From the NCBI GenBank assembly GCA_026786275.1, contig JAJAYJ010000072.1, positions 1 through 37,420 of the forward strand: DNA of 37,420 bases, read 5' to 3'. The stretch is from Nocardioides sp. GTDB lineage: Bacteria; Actinomycetota; Actinomycetes; Propionibacteriales; Nocardioidaceae. Of this stretch, positions 1 to 7,881 are shown one piece after another. The notes beneath the pieces are model-generated. The model was not told the origin of the DNA, did not search any database, and saw only the letters and a program-made list of their open reading frames with translations. Numbering within the stretch: the first letter of the stretch is position 1; each line of letters begins with the position of its first letter. Made by a program: the position numbers and the translations under genes.

Positions 1-258
1 CTGGTGGCGCGCGGACCCGGCGCACGACCCGGACGGCGTGACGATCGCGTCGTAGCCCGCGAAGGCGTCGACGAAGGTCCGCACCACCGGGACCGCCTCG
101 TCGAGGTAGCCGGTGTTCACCATGGGCTGAGCGCAGCACGTCTGGGCGGCGGGTAACTCCACGTCCACCCCCAGCCTGCGGAGCAGGGTGACCACGGCCT
201 TGCCGGTCTCGGGAAACATGGCGTCGTTGACGCAGGTGACCATCAGGGCGACTCTCAC
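1..258 (-). CDS. (Fe-S)-binding protein / LutA-LldE-like lactate utilization subunit, 3' end truncated by window edge
   Basis: Reverse-strand translation from GTG: VRVALMVTCVNDAMFPETGKAVVTLLRRLGVDVELPAAQTCCAQPMVNTGYLDEAVPVVRTF...GSC; CCx and GSC motifs of CCG-domain Fe-S oxidoreductases. Confidence 0.75.
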   Translation of the reverse strand, partial: MRVALMVTCVNDAMFPETGKAVVTLLRRLGVDVELPAAQTCCAQPMVNTGYLDEAVPVVRTFVDAFAGYDAIVTPSGSCAGSARHQ

Positions 259-404
259 CCGACCAGTCTCCCCTGTTCCGACCTGTTCTGGGCGATTCTG
301 CGGGGCGATTGTGCTGGGCGATGTCACACCGCGGGCAGGTCGGTACGTCGACTCCGAGCGCCCGGGCTGCGGGCGTGGTCCCAGCGGACGTCGGGGCGGG
401 TGCC

Positions 405-1883
405 TCAGCGGGGCGTGGCGTCGACCGCGGCGCCGTCGTCGCGGCGTACCTCCGCATCCGCCTCGGCCTCGGCCTGCGGTCCGCGCACCACGTGCGTGTG
501 GGCCTTGAGGACCGGCACGAACACCGCGACCAGGGCCGCCAGGCCCGAGGTCACGACGAGGACGGTGAAACCGTTGGTGTAGCCGGACTCCAGGGGCAGT
601 CCGTCAGGTCGGGCGTCGGCGGTGACCACGCTGGCCAGGACCGCGCTGCCGAGGGCCCCGCCGACGGTGCGGATGTTGGCGTTCATCCCGCTGGCCACCC
701 CGGTCTGCGACTGCGGCACGGCGTCCACGATCAGGTTGGACAGGGCCGCGAAGGCCAGACCGAAGGCCAGGCCCAGCACCGTGGTCTCAACCAGCACCAT
801 CCACACCTCGTCGTGGAAGAGCACCAGGGCGAGGGTGCCGAGCGACGTCAGGGCGGCGCCGACGACGAGCACCGCCTTGGAGCCGTGGCGGGCGGCGAGC
901 CGGCCCGAGTACAGGCCGGCCAGGAAGGTGGCGGCGGTCTGCGGCAGCAGCATCAGGCCGGACTGGGTGACCGAGGCCCCGAACCCGTAGCCCGTCACGT
1001 CGTTCGGGGTCTGCAGGAACTGCGGCAGGAACGCGAACATCGAGTACATCCCCATGCCGAACAGCAGCGCGACCAGGTTGACGGTCCACACGGTGGGGAT
1101 GCGCATCATCCGCATGTCGATCAGCGGGCTGTCGCTGCGGGCCTCGGCCCGCACCCAGACCGGCAGCACGACGACCGTGGCCACGAAGAGGCCGATCGTG
1201 GCGGGCGAACCCCAGCCCCAGCTGGCACCCTGGCTGACGGCCAGGAGCAGCGTGACCAGCCACGTCGACATCAGCAGCGCGCTGGAGACATTGATCCGCC
1301 CGGGCGTGCGCTCCGGCGACTCCGGCACGAAGACGTGGGCCGCGGCGGCCGCCATTAGGGTCATGATCATCGGCAACCAGAACAGCCAGTGGTAGCTGAG
1401 CGCTGCCACGATCGGGCCGGCCAGCACCAGACCGACGCCACCCCCGACGGCGAGCAGCGCGGCCGACGTACCGACGGCACCGGCGACCTTGTCACGCGGG
1501 AACTCGTCGCGGATGATGCCGAAGGTGAGCGGGAGCACGCCGCCGCCGATGCCCTGCACCACGCGCGCGGCGATCAGCACGCCGATGGTGGGGGCGATGG
1601 CGGCGAGCAGCGAGCCGACCGCGAGCGCACCCAGGGCGACGACCAGCATCCGCTCCTTGCCGACCTTGTCCCCGATCCGGCCGATGATCGGGGTGAAGAC
1701 CGAGGCCGACAACAGGTACGCGGTGAGCACCCAGGTCACCGTCGCCTGGTCGGTGTCGAGGGCGGCCTCGATGGTCGAGAGCACCGGGTTCACCATCGAC
1801 TGGAGCAGCGAGAACGACGAGACTCCGGCGCAGAGCACCACGAAGGTTACCCGGTAGTCGGTGCGCTGGTCGGTGCCTGCCAT
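405..1883 (-). CDS. MFS transporter, DHA2/EmrB-QacA-type drug:H+ antiporter
   Basis: 492 aa ORF, multiple TM segments, 'GRIGDKVGKERML' MFS motif. Confidence 0.9.
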   Translation of the reverse strand: MAGTDQRTDYRVTFVVLCAGVSSFSLLQSMVNPVLSTIEAALDTDQATVTWVLTAYLLSASVFTPIIGRIGDKVGKERMLVVALGALAVGSLLAAIAPTIGVLIAARVVQGIGGGVLPLTFGIIRDEFPRDKVAGAVGTSAALLAVGGGVGLVLAGPIVAALSYHWLFWLPMIMTLMAAAAAHVFVPESPERTPGRINVSSALLMSTWLVTLLLAVSQGASWGWGSPATIGLFVATVVVLPVWVRAEARSDSPLIDMRMMRIPTVWTVNLVALLFGMGMYSMFAFLPQFLQTPNDVTGYGFGASVTQSGLMLLPQTAATFLAGLYSGRLAARHGSKAVLVVGAALTSLGTLALVLFHDEVWMVLVETTVLGLAFGLAFAALSNLIVDAVPQSQTGVASGMNANIRTVGGALGSAVLASVVTADARPDGLPLESGYTNGFTVLVVTSGLAALVAVFVPVLKAHTHVVRGPQAEAEADAEVRRDDGAAVDATPR

Positions 1884-2095
1884 GCGGGTCCTCGTCGGGT
1901 CGGGTCGTGCATGTCACGCGGGCGCGGGCAGATCCTCGTCGACGAGCCCGGCCCCAGGTCCAGCAGCGGACGGGCTCGGAGCATTCCCACGCGGGCGGGC
2001 CCGTCCCGGTCCTTCGGCGGACGACCCCGGATCGGCGCCAGGCGGGCGCACCCGTCGGCCGCGACCCGCGAGCAGCCGGCAGGCGACCCTCACGG

Positions 2096-2530
2096 CTACG
2101 GGGTGACGGCCGCCGTCACCGCTCGCAGGGTCTCCTGCAGGTAGGAGAACTGGGCGGGGTCGAGACCGAGGGCCTTGGTCATGTCGCAGTGGATCCGGCT
2201 CGCGTGAGCGCGCAGGGCGTCACCCCTCTCGGTCAGGGCGATCTCGACGAACCGCTCGTCGATGCTGGCGCGGCGACGGGTGATCACGCCGTTGGCCTGC
2301 ATCCGGCGCAGCAGGGGAGTCAGGGTGCCGTGGTCCAGGTGCAGGGCGTCGGCCAGGTCTCGGACCGTGCTCGTGCCCTCGTCCCAGAGCACGATCAGGA
2401 CCAGGTACTGCGGGTAGGTCAACCCGAGCTCGTGCAGGACTGGGCGGTAGGCGTTGGTGACCGCTCGCGACGTCGCGTACAGGTCGAAGCACAGCTGGTC
2501 GGTGAGCGGGGGTGTCTGCGTGTCGGCCAT
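2096..2530 (-). CDS. MarR/OhrR-family transcriptional regulator
   Basis: ORF track 2096..2548; likely ATG at 2530: MADTQTPPLTDQLCFDLYATSRAVTNAYRPVLHELGLTYPQYLVLIVLWDEG; conserved LCFxLY cysteine of OhrR-like proteins and winged-helix region. Confidence 0.88.
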   Translation of the reverse strand: MADTQTPPLTDQLCFDLYATSRAVTNAYRPVLHELGLTYPQYLVLIVLWDEGTSTVRDLADALHLDHGTLTPLLRRMQANGVITRRRASIDERFVEIALTERGDALRAHASRIHCDMTKALGLDPAQFSYLQETLRAVTAAVTP

Positions 2531-2575
2531 AACGCCCCATGGTGCCACGAGGGTGCGTTACCTTGGCCAAAAGTT

Positions 2576-2589
2576 TCTTGTGTGCAAGA
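2576..2589. promoter_or_regulatory. Candidate operator, inverted repeat TCTTG-TGTG-CAAGA
   Basis: Perfect 5-bp arms between divergent marR/ohrR-like gene and ECF sigma gene. Confidence 0.45.
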
Positions 2590-2637
2590 TGCCGCGATCA
2601 GGCCAGGTCTGACGCTTCCTCTCCCTGAAGGACGCCC

Positions 2638-3228
2638 ATGCCCCCTCGCAGCCCTCGCACCCTCGCCGACCCCGATCCTCTGCAGGCCCGGCTGATGGCC
2701 TCCGGTCGGGGTGACGTGCAGGCCTTCGCCGAGCTGTACGACCGGGTGACGCCGCGGGTCCACGGCCTGGCGGTGCGCATCCTGCGGGACGCCCACCAGT
2801 CCGAGGAGGTCACCCAGGAGGTGCTGCTCCAGGTGTGGCAGACCGCCGCGCACTTCGATCCCAGCCGCGGGTCGGCCCTCGCGTGGATCATGACCCTGGC
2901 CCACCGCCGGGCGGTCGACCGGGTCCGCTCCAGCGAGGCCGCGCGTCGTCGGGACGCGGCCCACGTCGGGCTCACCCACGCAGCCCCGTTCGACGAGACC
3001 GCCGAGTCCGCGCACGCGTCCCTGGAGGCCCAGGAGGTCCGGGCCGCCCTGGCCGCCCTCTCGCCCCCGCAGCGCGAGGCCATCGAGCTCGCCTACTTCG
3101 GCGGGTATACCTACGGCGAGGTGTCACGCCTGATGCAGATCCCCCTGGGCACGGCGAAGAGCCGGATCCGCGACGGCCTCATCCGGCTCGCGGGGCTGCT
3201 CTCGCCCGTGGTCGTCGAACCGGCGTAG
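2638..3228 (+). CDS. ECF RNA polymerase sigma factor, SigK-like
   Basis: 196 aa; sigma-70 region 2 (ELYDRVTPRVHGLAVRILRDAHQSEEVTQEVLLQVWQTAAHFDPSRGSALAWIMTLAHRRAVDRVRS) and region 4 (LSPPQREAIELAYFGGYTYGEVSRLMQIPLGTAKSRIRDGLIRL). Confidence 0.92.
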   Translation: MPPRSPRTLADPDPLQARLMASGRGDVQAFAELYDRVTPRVHGLAVRILRDAHQSEEVTQEVLLQVWQTAAHFDPSRGSALAWIMTLAHRRAVDRVRSSEAARRRDAAHVGLTHAAPFDETAESAHASLEAQEVRAALAALSPPQREAIELAYFGGYTYGEVSRLMQIPLGTAKSRIRDGLIRLAGLLSPVVVEPA

Positions 3229-3404
3229 GAACGCCGGGCACTCGGGGGCACTCGGGGGCGATCGGGGGAGGGCGCTCCGGGGGGCGCGTGGCCGGGCTCA
3301 CCTGATGACGACGGCCCCGCCCTCACGAGGAGGACGGAGCCGGCGGTTTCCTGCGTCAGGTGTGCAGGTCGGCGCACCGCGCCGGCATGCTCACCCACCC
3401 GTGC

Positions 3405-3539
3405 TCAGAGCAGGAGGAACGCGAGGACGATCACGACGAGGATGAGGGCGGCGACGGCGATGGTACGGGTGTTCATGGGGGCTCCTGTGGTGACGCCGGC
3501 CGGGTCGCGGTGGCGCCCGAGGAACGTCGTGTCTCGCAT
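3405..3539 (-). CDS. 44-aa predicted single-pass membrane microprotein
   Basis: MRDTTFLGRHRDPAGVTTGAPMNTRTIAVAALILVVIVLAFLLL*; AGGAGG 7 nt upstream of ATG at 3539; second in-frame ATG at 3476 also preceded by AGGAG. Too short for the supplied ORF list. Confidence 0.6.
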   Translation of the reverse strand: MRDTTFLGRHRDPAGVTTGAPMNTRTIAVAALILVVIVLAFLLL

Positions 3540-3660
3540 CGGGGCACCTCCTGACCAGGATCGACGTCGTGGATAGTGACGGCCGCCGGTCGACGGTCGT
3601 TCATCTCGGACATGTCACCGAGAAACGACAGCGTTACACACCGGCCTCACGGCTCGTCGG

Positions 3661-3705
3661 CGACGGGCGGCGACGGACGGTGACGGGCGGTGACGGGCGG
3701 CGACG
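3661..3705. repeat. 10-bp tandem repeat, about 4.5 units of (c/t)gacgg(g/a)cgg
   Basis: cgacgggcgg cgacggacgg tgacgggcgg tgacgggcgg cgacg read directly. Confidence 0.85.
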
Positions 3706-3735
3706 TACGCGCAGGTGGAACCTCGGGCGATTGTT

Positions 3736-3749
3736 GTTGACGTGTCAAC
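3736..3749. promoter_or_regulatory. Palindromic operator GTTGAC-GT-GTCAAC overlapping a predicted -35
   Basis: Perfect 6-bp arms; TTGACG (3737-3742), 16-nt spacer, TAGGAT (3759-3764) upstream of the mhqO-like gene. Confidence 0.6.
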
Positions 3750-3817
3750 TATTCCGCCTAGGATGGGGTGGCCCGTCATCTAGATCCGACCACTGTGGCT
3801 CGAGGAGCAATGCACCG

Positions 3818-4783
3818 ATGAACGACATCAAGCCCGCAGGCCTGCACCACGTCACCGCCATCGCGGCCGACCCGCAGCAGAACGTCGACTTCTACACCCG
3901 GGTGCTCGGTCTGCGCCTGATCAAGCAGACGGTCAACTTCGACGCCCCGGACACCTACCACCTCTACTACGGCGACACCACCGGGTCGCCGTCCACGATC
4001 CTCACGTTCTTCCCCTGGAAGGGCGTGCCTCGCGGACGCAACGGCGCGGGCCTGACCACCGCGACGGCGTTCAGCGTGCCCCCGGCGTCGATCGGGTGGT
4101 GGCAGAAGCGGCTCGCGAGCCTGCCCGTCGACGCCGACGCACCGGTCGACCGTGACGGCACCGAGGTGCTGACGCTGCGCGACCCGCACGGCCTCGTCAT
4201 CGACCTGGTCGCCTCCCCCGGTGACACCCGCTCCGGCTGGGACGGCGCTGCCGGGGTGCCCGACGAGCACGCCGTGCGCGGTCTGCACTCCGTGACCCTG
4301 TCCGAGACGCAGCTCGAGCCGACGCAGCGGGTGCTCTCCGAGCTGCTCGGCATGTCCATGACCGACGAGGGCGGCGACCGGGCCCGCTTCGCGATGCAGG
4401 ACGGCGGCGCGGGCGCGCTGGTCGACGTCGCCGCCGAGACCGGCGGCCCGGGCCGGCAGGCCGGTGGCACGGTGCACCACGTCGCGTTCCGGGCACCCGA
4501 CACCCAGACCCAGCTGCAGTGGCGCCAGCAGCTGCTCGCGGCGGGCGTGCGGGTCACCGAGGTGATCGACCGGCAGTACTTCACCGCCATCTACTTCCGC
4601 GAGCCCGGCGGGGTGCTGTTCGAGATCGCGACGGACCAGCCCGGGTTCGCCATCGACGAGCCGCTGCTGGCGCTGGGCCGCGAGCTCAAGCTGCCGCCGT
4701 GGCTGGAGCCCGACCGTGAGCAGATCGCGCGGGCCCTGCCCACCCTGCAGGTGCCGGCCGACGACCGGGGGGCCGGGGCGTGA
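3818..4783 (+). CDS. Ring-cleaving dioxygenase / VOC-family protein (MhqO/MhqA-like)
   Basis: MNDIKPAGLHHVTAIAADPQQNVDFYTRVLGLRLIKQTVNFDAPDTYHLYYGD...; two VOC repeats; GGAG upstream of ATG 3818. Confidence 0.9.
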   Translation: MNDIKPAGLHHVTAIAADPQQNVDFYTRVLGLRLIKQTVNFDAPDTYHLYYGDTTGSPSTILTFFPWKGVPRGRNGAGLTTATAFSVPPASIGWWQKRLASLPVDADAPVDRDGTEVLTLRDPHGLVIDLVASPGDTRSGWDGAAGVPDEHAVRGLHSVTLSETQLEPTQRVLSELLGMSMTDEGGDRARFAMQDGGAGALVDVAAETGGPGRQAGGTVHHVAFRAPDTQTQLQWRQQLLAAGVRVTEVIDRQYFTAIYFREPGGVLFEIATDQPGFAIDEPLLALGRELKLPPWLEPDREQIARALPTLQVPADDRGAGA

Positions 4784-5409
4784 GTGCCGACCTGGACCGT
4801 CCGCACGTGTGGCTGCTCGGTGCCGGCAGCCCGCCGTTGCTGCTGTTGCACGGCACCGGGGGCGACGAGCACGACCTGCTGCCGCTGCGCGAGCACCTGG
4901 CGCCCGACGCACCCACGCTGTCGGTGCGGGGCTCGGTCCTGGAGAACGGCATGCCCCGCTTCTTCCGTCGGCTCAGCGAGGGCGTCTTCGACGAGGACGA
5001 CATGAACCGGCGGGCCGACGAGCTCGCCGACGTCCTCGGCGCGGCGGAGCGTGCCTACGACGTCGCGCCCGGCTCGTGGACCGCGGTCGGGTTCTCCAAC
5101 GGCGCCAACATCGCCTCGACGTTGCTGCTGCGACGACCCGCGGCCCTGGCCGGGGCCGTGCTGCTCGCGGCGATGGCGCCCTACCGGGACGGCCCGCCGG
5201 TGACGGACCTGAGCGGCAAGCGGGTCCTGCTGTCCAACGGCCTGCGGGACCCGATGGCCACGCCCGAGCACACCTCGAGGCTGACCCAGCAGCTCCGGGC
5301 CGCGGGCGCCGAGGTGAAGGCGCTCCCCCACTCCGGTGGACACAGCATCGATGCGCAGCAGCTGCCCGAGATCGCTCGCTGGCTCACCGGGGCCGGCACG
5401 GTCGGCTAG
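4780..5409 (+). CDS. Alpha/beta hydrolase, phospholipase/carboxylesterase type (MhqD-like)
   Basis: HGTGGDEHDLLPL, GFSNGAN nucleophile elbow, GGHSID; GTG start overlaps the upstream TGA (GTGA). Confidence 0.88.
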   Translation: MSADLDRPHVWLLGAGSPPLLLLHGTGGDEHDLLPLREHLAPDAPTLSVRGSVLENGMPRFFRRLSEGVFDEDDMNRRADELADVLGAAERAYDVAPGSWTAVGFSNGANIASTLLLRRPAALAGAVLLAAMAPYRDGPPVTDLSGKRVLLSNGLRDPMATPEHTSRLTQQLRAAGAEVKALPHSGGHSIDAQQLPEIARWLTGAGTVG

Positions 5410-5525
5410 CGACCCGGCAGCGTGGGCGCGGCGTCGGTGATGGATCCGGTGTCGATGCCGTGCGGGTGGCCGTCGAGCACCCTGACCAGGGGCGTGCGTG
5501 GGCCGGTGCGCCGGTGCGCCAGGGG

Positions 5526-6812
5526 TCAGCCGACCTCGCCGGTGCCCCCGGCGGGCAGCGTCGGCACCTCCGCGGCAACCCGGTCGGCGAGCCAGGCCCG
5601 GACCTGGGCGTCGTCGGGGCTCAGGCCGTCGAAGATCGCGTGCGGCACGACGCGGCTGTAGAAGTCGGTGATCATGCCGTCAGACTCGCGCACCAGCATG
5701 CCCGCGGCCTGGCCGTCGATCACCCAGGAGCCGATCACCGTGTAGTTGCCGCCGTAGACCGGCAGCGGGGTGTAGGCCTGATAGACGTAGCCCTCGTCGC
5801 CGTACACGCCGGGCATCTCGGTCTCGGTGCCGTCGGCCAGGTGGATGCGCAGGTGGTCGCCCTCGCGGCCGTGCAGCGGCTTGGCCACCCACTCCTCGAG
5901 GTCGCCCGGGGAGTCGAAGTACGCCGGCAGCAGCAGGTGGTGGCCGGGGTTGCGCTCCCACAGCACCGGCAGGATCGCCTTGGTGCTCAGCAGCACCTTC
6001 CAGACCGGCTCGAACCAGCGCACGGGCCGGGCCTCGTCCCCGGCCAGGAGGTGACGGCCGAAGTCCTCGCCGAGCATGTCCTCCCACGGGTAGAGCTTGA
6101 AGGCGTTGCGGATCGGGTAGTCGTTGACGTCGCGGAACTCCCGCGAGTCGGGGTTCCACCCGACCTGCGCCATCGGCTGCGCGAAGGTCGCGAGCCCGGC
6201 CTGGACGGCGCAGTCCATCAGGTAGTGGACGGTCATCTCCATCTCACCGTTGTCGTAGCGCTCGCCCTCACCGAGGTCGTACAGGAAGTGCACCTCGTTG
6301 CCGTCGAGGGCCCCGGAGGTCCGCAGCGTCCGCCAGCGCTCGACCAGCCGGTCGTGCACGCTGTTCCACTGGTCGTTGTCGGACATCAGGTCCTCAATCC
6401 AGCGCCACTGCGCGACCCCGGTCTCGACCAGGCCGGTCGGGGTGTCGCCGTTGATCTCGAGCATCTTGACCGTCCCGTCGGCGCCGTAGACGAGGTCGAA
6501 CCGGGCGTAGACGCCCGGGTCGCCGCGCTCGATGGAGCGCCGCACCAGGGCCAGGGTGCCCGTGGGCAGGCCGAGCCGCTCGTCGGTCATCGTGGCCGCC
6601 ATGTGGCCTGCGGCGTCGACGCACATCGCCCACAGCTCCTCGGTGGCGGCCTCGAGGGTCTCGACCTCCTCGAGGGTCACCTCGTACCAGGCGGACTCGT
6701 TCCAGTACGGGACGGTGGTGCCGTCAGGCAGGCTCGTGGTGGGGAAGATCAGGCCCTGCTCGGTGACGATCCGCTCCCAGTCCGGGCGCGGGCGCAGCTG
6801 GTGGCGCCACAT
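5526..6812 (-). CDS. Glutathionylspermidine synthase-family ATP-grasp protein
   Basis: 428 aa; ARFDLVYGADGTVKMLEINGDTPTGLVETGVAQWRWIEDL, KAILPVLWERNPGHHLLLPAY, KPLHGREGDHL motifs. Confidence 0.9.
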   Translation of the reverse strand: MWRHQLRPRPDWERIVTEQGLIFPTTSLPDGTTVPYWNESAWYEVTLEEVETLEAATEELWAMCVDAAGHMAATMTDERLGLPTGTLALVRRSIERGDPGVYARFDLVYGADGTVKMLEINGDTPTGLVETGVAQWRWIEDLMSDNDQWNSVHDRLVERWRTLRTSGALDGNEVHFLYDLGEGERYDNGEMEMTVHYLMDCAVQAGLATFAQPMAQVGWNPDSREFRDVNDYPIRNAFKLYPWEDMLGEDFGRHLLAGDEARPVRWFEPVWKVLLSTKAILPVLWERNPGHHLLLPAYFDSPGDLEEWVAKPLHGREGDHLRIHLADGTETEMPGVYGDEGYVYQAYTPLPVYGGNYTVIGSWVIDGQAAGMLVRESDGMITDFYSRVVPHAIFDGLSPDDAQVRAWLADRVAAEVPTLPAGGTGEVG

Positions 6813-7273
6813 CAGGCGATGCTGGCGCAGACGATCGCGGCCACGCTCAGCGCGATCGCGGCGGCGACGTAGGCCAACGGCCGGGCGGGGCCGGCCTGGG
6901 TCACGATGGAGCGCAGGTCGCCGGGGGTGATCGCCTCGATCACGAAGAACATCACCGTGTTCAGTGCGATGCCGAGGGCCCCGAACGCCAGGGTGGCCGC
7001 CAGCGCCCAGCCCAGGCTGGTCTCGCCGTTGGTCCAGATGGCGGTGAAGAGCACCAAGGCGTTGGAGACCAGCCAGGCCGAGGTCACCACGCCGGCCGAG
7101 CGGGACGCCAGGTGCACCGACTCCTCGCCCTGGGCGTCGACGCCGCGCAGGTGGCTGCCCAGGTGGCCCGGGGTGACCAGGTCGAGCACGTAGTAGGACG
7201 CGACGAGCAGCGCACCGGCCAGCAGGGCGTAGACGACGGCGTGCCCGAGGGCATTGAGGAGGTCGAGGAACAT
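6812..7273 (-). CDS. DUF350 (YjfL-like) membrane protein
   Basis: MFLDLLNALGHAVVYALLAGALLVASYYVLDLVTPGHL...ITPGDL...; four TM segments; overlaps next gene at TGATG. Confidence 0.85.
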   Translation of the reverse strand: MFLDLLNALGHAVVYALLAGALLVASYYVLDLVTPGHLGSHLRGVDAQGEESVHLASRSAGVVTSAWLVSNALVLFTAIWTNGETSLGWALAATLAFGALGIALNTVMFFVIEAITPGDLRSIVTQAGPARPLAYVAAAIALSVAAIVCASIA

Positions 7274-7311
7274 GGGTGGGGTCCTTGGGGAGTCGGGAGA
7301 GGAGATCGGGG

Positions 7312-7707
7312 TCAGCCGGAGATGCCGCGGCTGGTGCCGCCGAAACCGCCGGACCTGGTAGTCGACTTCACCGACGAGCCACCGGTCGTCGGCAGGCCTC
7401 CGCGGGTGACCGAGCCGTTGAGACCCGAGCCGGTGAAGGTGCCGCCACTGACGCCGCTGCCGACCGCGGGGAACCGTGAGTTGGCCCCCAGGTAGTACCA
7501 CAGGAACGCCGTACCGACACCGCTCCCGCCCGCCGTGTCGTTGTCGTCGCACTGGTTGTCGTCCACCCGGGTGTCGGTGTCGGGGTCCACGCACACGGCG
7601 GCGTAGTCGGGCGAGGACGCACACCCGGACAGGCCGGCCGCCATCAAGACGGTGACGCCGAGGGAGACGCCGGTGGAGCGCATTCGGCGCCGGGGGGTCG
7701 AGGTCAT
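7312..7707 (-). CDS. Small lipoprotein with Gly/Ser-rich C-terminus
   Basis: MTSTPRRRMRSTGVSLGVTVLMAAGLSGCASSPDYAAVCVDPDT...GGFGGTSRGISG; lipobox LSGC. Confidence 0.75.
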   Translation of the reverse strand: MTSTPRRRMRSTGVSLGVTVLMAAGLSGCASSPDYAAVCVDPDTDTRVDDNQCDDNDTAGGSGVGTAFLWYYLGANSRFPAVGSGVSGGTFTGSGLNGSVTRGGLPTTGGSSVKSTTRSGGFGGTSRGISG

Positions 7708-7844
7708 GAGGCGGTCCTTGAACGAGGAGTGGTGGGGTGGGACGACCGAGCGGGGCAGGTCGACCCGCGGCCAGGGGTGGCCGGCAGCGATCGCTGCGCT
7801 CCCGCAGGTGAAGGGTACGTCGCCGTGACCCACGACCGGTCGGT

Positions 7845-7881
7845 GCTCAGGGGTCGGGGCTCAGGGGTCGGGGGTCAGGGG
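7845..7881. repeat. 14-bp tandem repeat gctcaggggtcggg, two full units plus 9-bp partial
   Basis: Read directly; overlaps stop codon of the pseudouridine synthase gene. Confidence 0.85.

Noticed and set aside
309-1358. 349-aa plus-strand ORF opposite the MFS transporter
   Set aside because: Antisense to a clear MFS gene; Arg/Gly/His-rich low complexity.
3236-3362. Short direct repeats (gcactcgggg x2) and a CACCTGA...TCAGGTG inverted pair after the sigma gene
   Set aside because: Arms are only 7 bp with a ~50-nt loop; G-rich composition makes such matches likely by chance; not called as terminator.
4716-6872. 718-aa plus-strand ORF antisense to the GspS-like gene
   Set aside because: Shadow ORF; the opposite strand encodes clear ATP-grasp motifs.
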